DNA of 64,000 nucleotides from Harmonia axyridis (Eukaryota; Arthropoda; Insecta; Coleoptera; Coccinellidae): assembly GCF_914767665.1 (NCBI RefSeq), contig NC_059508.1:1736001-1800000 (forward strand). Reading direction: 5' to 3'. Of the stretch, positions 12,131-23,218 are shown in pieces. Under the pieces are notes generated by a model that ran no database searches, was not told the origin of the DNA, and was given only the letters and a program-made list of their open reading frames with translations. The translations under genes and the position numbers were made by a program. Position 1 is the first letter of the stretch. The number at the start of each line of letters is the position of its first letter.

Positions 12131-13769
12131 TTTAACAATCAGTGAGAGGCGTAGGATCGAGATGGGAATACCTCAGGGCACAGTACTGGGACCAGTGCTG
12201 TTCCTCATTTATAACAATGATATTAGGCCAATTGAAAAGTCCAAGGTCTGGTGCACAGATGGCGGTGCTAGTATTAAATCTTAAATCCACATGATTTTTA
12301 GTTAGTACCAACCTTCAAACGATACGTGTCAAAATTTGACAGTAGTCCGACCATTAGTTTGTGAGATATTGCGTTGTGAGTGTAGCTACTTTTGTTATTT
12401 GAAGAATGAAAAAAAAATAATTTCGTTTGCTGATAATATATTGCTTTTTGAAGGAAACATTTACAGTTGAAGCAAAATCTTGGCTTGATGAAGAGTTTCC
12501 GGGGTCTGCACCAGGAAAATCAACCATCATTGATTGGTAAGCTAAGTTTAAACGTGGTAAAATGAGCACCGAAGACGGCGAACGCAGTGGACGCCCAAAA
12601 GAGGCTGTCACCGACGAAAAAATCGAAAAAGTTCACAAAATAATTTTGAATGACCGTAAAGTGAAGTTGGTCGAGATAGCGGACATTGTGAAGATATCAT
12701 CTAAACGTCTACATCATATCATTCACGAATATTTGTACTTGAGAAAGCTGTGTGCAAAATGGGGGCCGCGCGAGCTCAAAAGCAACAACGTGTTAATAAT
12801 TCTGAGCACAGTTTGAAGCTGTTCAAGTGCAATAAACCTGCATTTTTGCGTCGATATGTGACAATGGATGAAACATGGCTCAATCATTTCACTCCGGAGT
12901 GCAATCGACAGTCAGCTGAGTGGACTGCACACGATGAACCGAATCCAAACCGTGGAAAAACACAACAGTCAGCTGGCAAGGTTATGGCTTCAGTATTCTG
13001 AGATGCGCAAGGTATAATATTCATTTATTACCTCTAAAAGGGCCAGACCATCAACAGCGATTATTATATAGCGTTATTGGTTCGTTTAAAGGTTGAAATC
13101 GTTGAAAAGGGTCCCATTTGAAGAAAAAAAAGGTGCTGATTCATCGAGACAATGCGTCGTGTCACAAATCAATGAAAACAATGGCAAAATTGCATGAATT
13201 GGGCTTCGAATTGCTTCTGCATCCACCGTATTCGCCAGATCTGGCCCCCAGCGACTTTTTCCTGTTCTCAGACCTCAAAAGAATGCTCGCTGGAAAGAAA
13301 TTTAGCGCCAATGAAGAAGTATTCGCCGAAACTGAAGCCTATTTCGAAGCGAAAGACAAATCGTACTATAAAAATGGTATCGAAAAGTTGGAAGATCGCT
13401 ATAATCGCTGTATCGCCCTGGAAGGCAACTATGTTGAATAATAAAATCAAATTTTGAAAAAAAAAATGTTTTTTACTATGGTAGACCGGGGACTTTTCAA
13501 TTGGCTTGTTGTGTTATCCATTGATAATGACGGTAGAGAGATTTTGTCATATACGCTTAGGGTATCTGAAAAAGGTATGGAGCACTTGGAGAGATAGCTG
13601 AGTGAAATAAGTTGAGTCTAAAAATGAAGAACAAAATTTTTCACATTCTCTTTCCAGAACAGGCCATCCACATTTTACTTCTATGTCGGGCAGCCAGACG
13701 ACATTGACTATTAATTGTTACCTATTGTTTTGTAATGATTTGTTAAATAAATTTGATTTGATTTGATTT
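12130..13769 (+). mobile_element. Non-LTR retrotransposon remnant interrupted by a mariner
   Basis: Bases 12140-12222 encode a reverse-transcriptase block, RRRIEMGIPQGTVLGPVLF, followed by an LIYNND-like end. This corresponds to the conserved G-PQG-xxGPxLF motif of non-LTR retrotransposons. After a mariner insertion, bases 13508-13640 continue the same element: VLSIDNDGREIL-like and MEHLER residues align with the paralogue at 36030-36362, which has no insertion. The 3' end is (TTTGA)n-rich (13742-13770), typical of the simple-repeat tail of non-LTR elements. The sequence is full of stops and frameshifts and is not functional. Confidence 0.72.
12226..13505 (+). pseudogene. Near full-length irritans-type mariner, inactivated
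   Basis: The ends read GGCCAATTGAAAAGTCC at the left and GGACTTTTCAATTGGC at the right, forming terminal inverted repeats. The transposase frame starts near 12406 and is readable across the element. It includes the helix-turn-helix part (SGRPKEAVTDEK), the linker (HHIIHEYLYLRKLCAKW), the first catalytic aspartate in VTMDETWLNHFTPE, the second in HRDNASCHKS, and the third in YSPDLAPSDFFLFSDL, the DD34D arrangement of mariners. It is broken by a stop soon after the start, a TAT to TAA change at 12538 in the IDWYAKF motif, a deletion and frameshift near 12780 where TFDQKQQR-like residues should be, and a TGG to TGA change near 13000. HRDN instead of the usual HQDN is a further substitution. Confidence 0.9.
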
Positions 13770-13831
13770 GATATTTTCAAAATTTTTTGGTACGATTAAA
13801 TTTAATCGTACAAAAAAATTTTGAAAATATC
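13770..13831. repeat. 62-bp near-perfect palindrome
   Basis: The two 31-base halves, meeting between 13800 and 13801 (centre GATTAAATTTAATC), are reverse complements with one mismatch (C against A beside the GTAC boxes). There is essentially no loop. It abuts the simple-repeat tail of the upstream retrotransposon remnant. DNA could extrude a cruciform here; no gene or known element end is attached to it. Confidence 0.85.
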
Positions 13832-14441
13832 GATTGAATATCTGGGAGTATATTATGATCAACACATCACTAAGAAGGAAAATACACACTCAGTACTTGA
13901 AGAATCGATATAAAAAAATAATCGATACTGTTTTTTATATTTAATTTAGTCCAATTAGTTCAATCAAGTAGCAAAATTTGATGGAATTATTATCAATTAT
14001 TCTTCCTCATCGGAAAGAGTGTGTTCATACAAGGATAATACATCTATTGTAATAATCAACTAATGAAATACCATTTCATTGGCAGACTTCTTCCCCAGTA
14101 ACCAAAATACGACGTAACAGTAGTTAATTATTTTTATATCATTAATTTCTTTGGTTCACTCGTCCACCTTGAATATTGAGTGCGTATATAGGGTTAAGGA
14201 AATAAACTGTTATCAACAACGTACAAAGAGCTCGTTCATTATGCTGTAATTTACATTTCACGTCTGTGAACTGGCTCTTTTTTACTCATTTTTTTCACGC
14301 TACAATAAGTCGGAAGAAGTTGGCCCTTCTATGCATTTTCGTCATTGAAAACCTTGTGCATATTTTGATTTATTATTGGCAATAAATGACATTCGGAATG
14401 ATCAGCGGACAAAGTTTGATGTGATAGTTGACAAATTATTA
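13832..14441. other. Intergenic DNA without recognisable features
   Basis: AT-rich sequence with no recognisable coding segment or repeat pairing. Confidence 0.35.
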
Positions 14442-14449
14442 GGTTTATT

Positions 14450-14616
14450 CAGTGGTGGCGCTATAGGAGGGCGCCCACCCAATTTTTGCTGTTCCCCCTG
14501 AAATTTCGCATGAGCAAAAAATACAACATGAATTCAACGTAACTTAGATGGACCTGACAATCTTGCCCCGCCATCCTTAAAAATCACCCTTGTCTTGAAA
14601 GCACTCGTCGCCACTG
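14450..14616. mobile_element. 167-bp hAT MITE with perfect 8-bp TSD
   Basis: Termini CAGTGGTGGCG and CGTCGCCACTG form an imperfect terminal inverted repeat (two mismatches in 11). They are flanked by an exact GGTTTATT direct repeat (14442-14449 and 14617-14624). CAGxG-type ends plus an 8-bp duplication are characteristic of hAT elements. The interior is too short to encode anything. Confidence 0.82.
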
Positions 14617-14660
14617 GGTTTATTGAACAGTAAAAAATTAATATTTTCACAACATATATA

Positions 14661-15252
14661 TTAGGTGTACAACTTTGCTTCTTCCGTTTTGCAATAGATG
14701 GCTGTAACGGTAAGTGATAGTCGAAATAATTGGTGGGACCAGCTCGGCGTAGTGTATTATGAGTTGTTAAAACCGACTGAACAATCACAGTCGATCGTTA
14801 TTGAACACATTTAATGCGTTTGAGCCGAGCATTGAAAGATAAACGGCCGCAATACAACGTGAGACATGATAAAGTGATTTTACAGCATGACAATGCTTCA
14901 CCTCGTGTTACGAAAGTGGTCAAGATATACTTGGAAACGTTGAATGGGAAGTCTTACTCCACCCGCCGTATTCCCCAGACGTTGCTCCCTCGGACTATCA
15001 CTTGTTTCGATCAATGGCACACGGCCTGGCTGACCAGCACTTCCGGTCTTATAAAAAAGTAAAAAATTGGATCGATTCGTGGATCGCTTCAAAAGATGCA
15101 GTTCTTTCAACGCAGGATTTGTACGCTGCCCGAAAGATGGGAGAAAGTAGTTGCCAGCGATGGACAATACTTTAAATCATAAATGTATAACCAGTTCTTC
15201 ACATTAAAGACACGAATTTCGGAAAAAAAAGGCGGAGGCATTGTTGTACGTT
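14661..15252 (+). pseudogene. Tc1/mariner-superfamily relic (second lineage), 3' half
   Basis: The left end TTAGGTGTACAACTTTGCTT and the right end GGCATTGTTGTACG form a decayed terminal inverted repeat. Frames between them give the motif WWDQLGVVYYELLKPTE (14732 on), then after frameshifts VILQHDNASPRVTK, a HPPYSPDVAPSDYHLFRS-like stretch and NWIDSWIASKD near the C-terminus. This is the catalytic second half of a mariner-like transposase distinct from the irritans copies here; the wording of the motifs recalls the DD37D/maT-type group. The N-terminal DNA-binding half and the first catalytic aspartate are absent, and several frameshifts and stops intervene. Confidence 0.78.
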
Positions 15253-18031
15253 TCTAGAAAGTCCTTCAGATTTAGGAAGAACCATTATTGGATTATCTCT
15301 GCTCAAAGATTTTTCATATTGATAATTATTAATTATTTATCCTGTTGCGATATATTATATCTGTATTCAATACTCATTGTCGTATTGTGAAAGATGAAAA
15401 TGGTAGTGATACCATTGCTTATTCATTAACGACATTATATACGGCAAAGAAAACGTAGGTGCAGAGTTTTGAGACTATAAGGTTACCAATATCGTAAAAG
15501 CAAATATTGCCATACAGATTTATCTAAAATCAAGCTTGATGTGATAAACATTAATGGGGAAATTTTTGCTCTAATAAGATGTCTGGTGAATTACTGTTTT
15601 ATTTTCAATAAAAACGATATACCTACGTGGAGGAATACAGGTACTAAATTTTATGAAGCTCATTAATGAATTCGAAAACACCTACAGATTATCCTACGCT
15701 TGGATAAACCGCTATGAATTCCGTAAGAGAGAGTCATCAAAAATTAAATTCAGAAGAATAAAAACAGGACGTGATTATCAAATTTGAGGATTGTGTGGTG
15801 AGCATCAAAAATAGGTATTCATCACAAGAAACACTACAAATTTAGAACAACGGGGGAAGAAAATCCAATAAATTGTTCACGTTTCGGAATATGTTGAAAT
15901 AAAAAATCAAATGAAGCAAATCCTGTTCAGTTTTTGAGTGATGAATTTTTAAAAGTTCCATTCGGATTTAGAAACGAATGATATAAAATTTTTATGTGTT
16001 ATGTGTGTTATTCTTCACGTGCCAAGGATTTTTTACGATGAAACAAGAATTAATAAATTTTCATGATTAAAAGACCTAATCTTCTACTTCTGAAAATATA
16101 AATGACATAAAACATGTCAAAAATAGTACACAGTATTGCCATTATGACCATTTCATATTACTATTAGTAAACCCTATATACAAAAAAATTGAGAATTCTT
16201 CTGTTTGAAAACTATTTCCGTATATAATATACATAATCAATATTAATTTAACATTTAGAAGCAATCCGGTGATACGGTGGAAAATGTCAACAAAACAAAT
16301 GTCATTCAAACATTCTTAGGGTCATGCACATTTGAAATGTCGAACAATTTCCTATTTTCGTTCAACAAGGAAAACCTATAAACTCCTGATTTAATATATT
16401 TCCCATAAATCCGTATAGATAAAATTTATCTTCCCTCTATTGATCCAATAAATATTGATAAGATAAAATGATACCGAAAGCATGCATTATATTATTATAC
16501 TGTTAAGCCAATATTGTAATATTTATAATGCAAGAGAACAATATGCGCCTATTGTATATTCTTCCTAGCCTACTCATATGCATTCTGCATTCTATGATAG
16601 ATGTAATACTATGACAATAAGCGAACTACATTAACCTATTCATTTGGTCTTAACAACCACCGTTTGAATATTTCAACAATGGAACGTAGATATATATTTG
16701 CAAAATAGCTGTCCGCCTCGGCTTTGCAACCCAAAATAAATCCTTCGAAGTGTCAAATTATACTCTTTGATTGTTGGCTTGATCGGAGGAACACCCCATA
16801 TAGATTAACTCAAAACTATAGAGTATGAAAAAAAAACACTGAGAAATTTTACAATTACACATTCAACAACAAAATGAAAAAATAATTTTACTAAAACTGG
16901 ACCATTCAAACATTGATCACTTTGAAACTAAAGACTGAGAGATTGTGGTAAAAATGAATCCTTGATTTGTTTGCATTCGAAATAAAAGGCTTTAATTCTC
17001 AAGCTGGGAATATGTCGTGTAGCAATTGATTTTTGTACCAAATTTCATCTCTCACAGTTATTAAGATAATTTATTTTATTAATTTATTTTTTTCGCAATC
17101 TAAACAATACCTACCTATGTTTTGTTTCTGTATTATGGAAAATGAATTGTTGAATAAATAAATGAGCAATTCATCCAAAACTCACGTGTATCAATGGATA
17201 TTTATAAAATTGAACATAATGAATACAAAATTCGTCATGTTTCTCTGGAAAAGGCCAAAGTTGACTTGAAGGCCGTTTGTGTTATCTTTATTTAGCCGCC
17301 AAATCTTGGAGTAAATACGCGAACACACATTTGATCGTAACTTGTGAAATTTTTATTCAACATCCTATTAGTATTCATAAACTGTTGAGTAATTTCCATA
17401 TACTCTAAACTGGAATGTGCAAAAATAAATCGCGGATAGAAGAACATACCAGGTGTGAAGCCTTGGATTTGACGTTTCGTATTTGGTAAAGAATTAATTA
17501 AAGGATTTTTTTAAATGTTTACTCAGTCGGTATTTCAAGATCGAATGGAGCCAAGGAATTCTGAAGACTTGCATCGTTGATGCTTTTGGAATCCATTCTG
17601 ACATATCATTATGTAAATTCCATATAGTAAAAGCATAGGATATAGAATTTTAACAAAGAAAATCCCTTACTTTTTCAGATAAAGTTATATGAACTGAACT
17701 AGTGCAATGAGTAAAATAACTGCTAACTTCCTTAGAAAAAACTTGTTTTTCAGTAGCGTCATCATCAATTTCATTGCCAATATCCACACCTATTCTCACA
17801 TAAAATTTTTATTGTTTATCTCCCATTCTGTCTAGTGATGCTATTCGACTATCGGAATGAAAGTCACATTTCAGTTCTTATCACCTTCCATTTCATTCCA
17901 ATAGGTAACAAAGTGGCTCTTTTGTAATGCAACAATCTTCTCAGATTTTATTCGAAATGAAATCGACTTCGATAACATTTTCAGATGTCGACAATAAATT
18001 GAGTAATTTTTTAAATCAATGGAAAGGATTC
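15253..18031. other. Long AT-rich interval, no recognised genes
   Basis: About 2.8 kb with no coding segment I can assign and no clear inverted or direct repeats. It is likely upstream or intronic sequence of the kinesin gene, because that gene's first coding exon(s) must lie somewhere to the left of 18856. I looked for a short exon ending in an ARxVAV(R)-like sequence before a GT and could not identify one. Confidence 0.4.
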
Positions 18032-18496
18032 TACACTGTCTCCGTAAGCGTAAAGTATGGAACGAATTCATTTTTAGCTAAACAGACCATTTCAAGAAAT
18101 ACCTAATCCTGAATATACGGGGTGAATTACCTACTTTCGAGTAATGACGTCACCGTCATTTTTTTTAAATGGAACACCCCCATTTCGTCTCAATTTTCCG
18201 TTTACTCTAGCTGAGCTGATTCCAAAAATGTATCACATGTTGATTCCAATGGGTACAGGGTGGACAAAAATACAATAGTAATTGTGTGTGCTCATAAAGT
18301 AACGGGTAACATTCGGTGTTCCATTTAAAAAAATGACGGTGACGTCAATACTTGAAAGTAATTCACCCTGTATATTAGATTATTATTTTAAAATAAGGTA
18401 AATTAAAATCAAAAATCGACGTGTTTCAGTATTATTTCTTAAAATGGTCTGTTTAGCTAAAAATGAATTTGTTCCATACTTTACGGACACAGTGTA
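18032..18496. mobile_element. Tc1-like MITE, split by a nested element
   Basis: The ends TACACTGTCTCCGTAA and TTACGGACACAGTGTA are inverted, and the inverted similarity continues inward (GTATGGAACGAATTCATTTT at 18056 with its complement near 18475; TAGCTAAACAGACCATTT with its complement). Terminal TA and ACACTGT-type ends suggest a Tc1/mariner-superfamily MITE. The middle is occupied by another palindromic element at 18118-18370. Confidence 0.72.
18118..18370. mobile_element. Foldback MITE, family E, nested
   Basis: The left arm starts CGGGGTGAATTAC and continues through GACGTCACCGTCATTTTTTT and AAATGGAACACC. The right arm is its complement and ends TAATTCACCCTG, with TA on both sides. The arm carries the palindromic GACGTCACCGTCA, formally containing a CRE-like TGACGTCA in one arm (AATGACGTCACC). 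The spacer is about 110 bases with no coding potential. Confidence 0.78.
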
Positions 18497-18855
18497 TATT
18501 TATCATAATTGAAACCGTTAAGTGTTAATGCTTAGTGTAAATAAATGAGAATTACAAACAAAACTAGTGACTTGAGCTCAGGCGATGACACAACACTAAT
18601 AAGCAGATAACACAAAATCTCAAGTTAACACTATGATAATCAATATTGAACAATGATGGGAAATTTGCAATTTAAACATGTTCACTACTTCGGCTTCTTA
18701 AATTTTATTTCTTTGTTATATTTGTCATATTACCACAATGCTGCAAAACCTTTCATTTTATCGTAATTTGATGAACACAAAAAAAAAAGGAATAGAAAAC
18801 GATAATCTTTGTTTGTTTCAGTATTGTCCCATTGAAATATATTTTTTCATTTCAG

Positions 18856-21800
18856 AATTCGGCCTCAGATACCACGAGAAATCATCGACATGTGCCATAT
18901 ATGCACAACTGTGACACCAGGGGAACCACAGGTTACTTTGGGCAACGACAAGTCTTTCACTTATGATTACGTCTTCGACACAGATTCTTCCCAAAATGAG
19001 ATTTACGAAAATTGTGTGGCTTCCACGGTGGAGTCATCACTGGAGGGGTGAGTGATCAAATCACCACCACCAATCGAACCCTTATCCGACTCTTTAATTT
19101 TTTCTAAACAGGTACAACGCAACAGTATTAGCATATGGACAAACGGGCTCCGGTAAAACCTATACAATGGGTTCAGGATTTGACGTGGATATGGGTAACA
19201 AGCAAATCGGAATCATACCCAGAGCTATACATCACCTATTCGACAGTATACAAAACCGCATTCAGCAAGCAAGAGAAAATGGTGTTGTAGCGCCTGAATT
19301 TAAAGTATCAGCACAATTCATGGAACTGTACAATGAAGAAGTTATAGATCTCTTCAACCCAGGCTACAATAAGGTGAGTCTAATCCATAGCTATGATAAA
19401 ATGATTACTATATCTGGGGAATTCATTTTCAGGAAAAAGTTTACAAGATACACGAGGACCCATGTGGCGGTATCGTGGTCAAAGGAGTGACTTTCAAAAA
19501 TGTGACTTCAGCGGAAGAAGCACTGAAGTTTCTCAGACTAGGTGCACTGTCCAGGACTACAGCAAGCACTCAGATGAACACACAATCTTCCAGATCACAT
19601 GCTATCTTCACGCTCCACATAAAACAACAAAGATTGGTGCCATCTTCAGACAGTAATATAAACGAGTTTGAAACGTTTACGGCAAAATTCCACTTTGTTG
19701 ATCTGGCTGGCTCAGAAAGGCTCAAAAGGACGGGCGCAACAGGTGAAAGAGCGAAAGAAGGAATTAACATTAACTGTGGACTATTAGCTTTAGGAAATGT
19801 TATATCTGCGTTAGGTGATAAAAGTAAAAAAGCTTTACACGTTCCTTATAGAGATTCAAAATTAACGAGATTGCTACAGGATAGCTTAGGCGGTAATAGT
19901 CGTACTGTGATGATAGCTTGTGTTAGTCCAAGCGATAGGGATTTCATGGAGACTTTAAATACATTAAAATACGCTAATAGAGCACGTAACATAAAGAATA
20001 AAATTGTTATTAATCAGGATAAGAGTTCTAAAACGATTTCATTGCTTAAACAACAAATTGCACAATTACAATTAGAAATAGTTGAATACAAACAGGGCAA
20101 AAGAATTGTAGGGCAAGATGGTACTGAAATGGTAAACGATATGTTCTACGAAAATAATATGTTACAAGTAGAAGTGAATAACTTGAAGACGAGAGTTAAA
20201 GCTATGCAAGATACTATTGACTCATTAACTCTCAAAAACACTAATCTACTAGCTGAGAAAGCTACTGGAGCTTGGATAGGAAGTGGAAACGACAACGACG
20301 TAGCATGTATGGTCCAGTCTTACTTGAAAGAAATAGAAGAATTACGTACCAAACTGATGGAATCCAATAATATATGTGAACAACTGAGAAAACAACTAAC
20401 TAGAGCGCAAAGCTCACAATATCAAACGTCCTTATTGGAATCATCCATTGAGGGTAATTCCTGCCTTTTAGAAGAAGCGAAAAAAGAAATTCAAAGGGAA
20501 AAGGATATGTTGCGGAAATCACGGCTAGTTTCAGAAAGAGAAACGATGGAATGTGAGGAAGAAAATGAAGACAATGAATTGGACACTGATAACGAATGGA
20601 AAGATATAGACTCTGAATCAATGAAAGATGAGTTGTTAAATATCACGCAAGATATTGATATGAAACAAAAGCTAATTGACGAGTTAGAGTTATCCCAAAG
20701 AAGAATGCAGACAATGAGACAACATTACGAAGACAAACTACAGCAACTTCAGTTACGTATAAAAGACACACAAGATGAAAGAGATAAAATTCTACATTCA
20801 CTTGGTCCGCAAACTGATTCCAATGAAAGAATGAAAAAAATTAAAGATGAATATACCAGAAAGTTGACCGATATGCAGAAAGATTTAAAGAAATTACAAG
20901 CAGCTCAGAAAGAACATGTGAGATTGGTCAGGAGTCAGAGTCATCATGAGAATCAATTAAAATCTTACAAAAACGAATTGTTAGAACTTAAACGAGCCAA
21001 AGTGAGATTAATAAATAAAATGAAAGAAGAAACACACAAACATAAAGAAGCTGAAATGAAGAGACTGAGGGAAATAGCACAACTGAAAAAAGAATCACGG
21101 AAAAGCGCTAGTATGATAAAATCAATGGAGGCTGAAAGAAAAATTAAGGATCAAGTTTTGAAAAGAAAACAAGAAGAAGTTTCAGTTTTGAGAAAGAGTC
21201 AAAGAGGGATGCTGAGTATGAAGGCAGCCGGGCTTCTTAATAAATGTTTTTCTGAAAAAGCAGCTAAACAGAGATGGTTACGAGTTGAAAAGGCAATCAA
21301 TAATATTGCTTTGAACAGAAGAGGATTGGTTGAACAAGAGATCAGAATGGAGCATTTTCTGGAAAAACGAGAAGCTTTAAGTGAGTGTTATCATTCATTT
21401 CTTATTCTGGTTTATTATTTCAAAAATTTCAAATCTATTGAACCGGTAGTTGTAACCACCGAATTATAAATTTTTGACAATTCCATGCGTTTTCGAACCC
21501 CGCTGATAGATAATAATTAGTATATGATTTCATATTAATTTTTATTATATATGTATAGGAAAAGAATTGGAAGTCCTAGAAGGAAGAAGGAAACTAGCCA
21601 TTCAAAAAAATCTGGATATTACTCAATTGGAAAGCTATATAGAAGACATAAATGAAAATATAAACTATGTACAAGAAGCAATAGCTGAAACACAACATAA
21701 TGTTATGGAAATTGAGGAGAACCAAGACAACAGCGATAACCAAGATTTGCAAAATGCTATTGATACAATATGTGATATGGAAGAAGCTAAGTACCTTATA

Positions 21801-22849
21801 AAAAAATTGTACCCTATGGCACTAAGTCAAAGCCATGCTGTAGCACAAAGAGATGCAAAATTGAAAGAAAATGAAGCTACATTACAAGAAGTTAGTATTT
21901 TATTCAATTTCAAGTGTAACAAAAATTCTTATTTTTTGAAATGTTTAACCTTATTGCATTTGATACAACAGTAAAATTTATTATTTCTTACAGCTGAAAC
22001 AAGAAAATAATATTAAGGGTCAGTTGCTTGATCATGTCCTCCACAATGAAATTCCAATATTTGGTAAAGAACTCATCACTAGCGTCTCAAGCAACGCCAA
22101 TGATACAACTAGTTCAACGACTTCCTCAAGATCTTCTTCTCCCGTTGATTCACAGTATGTACCGAAAAATTTTTAGAAAAGAACTGAGGCATATAAATAG
22201 TAATTTTAATAACTCAGAAAATTTTATCATAATTTTAAACAGAGCAATGGGAAATCACATTTAAAAAATGATCTTATTATTTTTAGAATGCTTCTTCCTC
22301 CAGAATCTCATGTTAGACCTAAAGTCAGAAGAAGACAAGCTAATACTGCAGAACTTCTTTTTGGATTACCCTCTGTGGAAAGATCATCAGAACCGAGTTC
22401 TTTCTGATACCCTCCACTTCAGTATTCCTAAAATCGAAACTGGTGAAGTAAGTATTCGGAGAAATAAATGAAATCCTTTTATATTTATTTAGTCATTGAA
22501 TATATCAATTTTTCTCTAGGATGAAATTATGATAGATGACCGTCTTGCTCCGAGTGCTGAGTTTTGCCCAGAAATTGGAACAGAATTGCCTACTTTTAAT
22601 ATAATAAATTTTTTATGTGAGTTTATTGTTATTTATTATAAAGTATTGTTGCAACTACTAGTGATTTTATTGATTTTTATATTGTTAATTTATTTGCATT
22701 TCGACTAATATATGTATTTCAATTTTTTAATTTCAATATATAAATGTTCTACCAAAAAATTGTTTTATTTAATTTCAGCATGGAGTTCATTCATCCCAAA
22801 ATTTAGAGAATTATGCTTGAAATACAAAATAAAAACGATATACTCATAA
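18856..22849 (+). CDS. KIF21: Kinesin-like protein KIF21 family (5' exon(s) missing)
   Basis: A plus-end-directed microtubule motor of the kinesin-4/KIF21 group, which in animals walks on and restrains growth of microtubules. Exons are 18856-19047, 19112-19373, 19433-21380, 21559-21890, 21994-22154, 22287-22447, 22520-22616 and 22779-22849, all with GT-AG borders and matching phases, giving about 1,073 residues. Visible motifs are IRPQIP at the start of the motor, P-loop GQTGSGKT, switch I NTQSSRSHAIF, switch II VDLAGSERLKRTG, HVPYRDSKLTRLLQDSLGG, then the neck and a long charged coiled coil (about residues 350-850). VTPGEPQV and GFDV after the P-loop are KIF21-like. The first ~10 residues are missing because an upstream exon (phase 2 join) was not found. 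Exon 6 carries a one-base frameshift at 22399-22405. No WD40 propeller, present in vertebrate KIF21A/B, is encoded before the stop at 22847. Confidence 0.93.
22397..22407 (+). other. Apparent 1-bp frameshift in kinesin exon 6
   Basis: The exon opens in frame as MLLPPESHVRPKVRRRQ and continues to SSEPSSF, then meets TGA at 22405. Reading with one T fewer in the TTCTTTC run gives SSEPSSSDTLHFSIPKIETGE and enters the next exon in the correct phase (DEIMIDDRLAPSAEF). Because splice borders and reading frame are otherwise intact on both sides, an assembly or sequencing indel is the simplest cause. A real truncating allele or an unusual splice is possible. Confidence 0.75.
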
Positions 22850-23213
22850 GTTATCTATGATCACATAAGTTTTATGAAACAAGTATTAGTACAAAAATAT
22901 TCGAAAAGAGCTTATATAAAATTTTATTTTTATTGGTATTAAGTATTATTGCAGCTACCAGTGATTTCATTGGTTTTTATATTGTTAATTTATTAGCATT
23001 TCAACTAATGTTTCTCAATTTTTCGATTTTATTTCAATAAATTGATTTCCTACCAAAAAATTGTCCTATTAATTTCCAGCACGGAGTTCATTCATCCATA
23101 ATATGGATTTGAAATACAAAAAAAACATTTATCCATAAGTAATCTATAAATACATACGTTTCATGAAACAACTATTAGTATAAAAATATTCAAAAAGAGC
23201 TCGTATAAAATTT
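22634..23213. repeat. Tandem duplication (two ~280-300-bp units) over the kinesin 3' end
   Basis: The segment from about 22634 to 22925 is repeated, diverged, from about 22934 to 23213, with an offset of 300 bases measured at AAGTATTGTTGC and AAGTATTATTGC. Each unit contains a pyrimidine tract, an acceptor-like AG and a GGAGTTCATTCATCC stretch. Copy 1 includes the terminal kinesin exon. Copy 2 ends a few bases from the KRTCAP2 stop codon and lacks part of the coding stretch, so the copied exon is not intact. Confidence 0.8.
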
Positions 23214-23218
23214 AGTTG

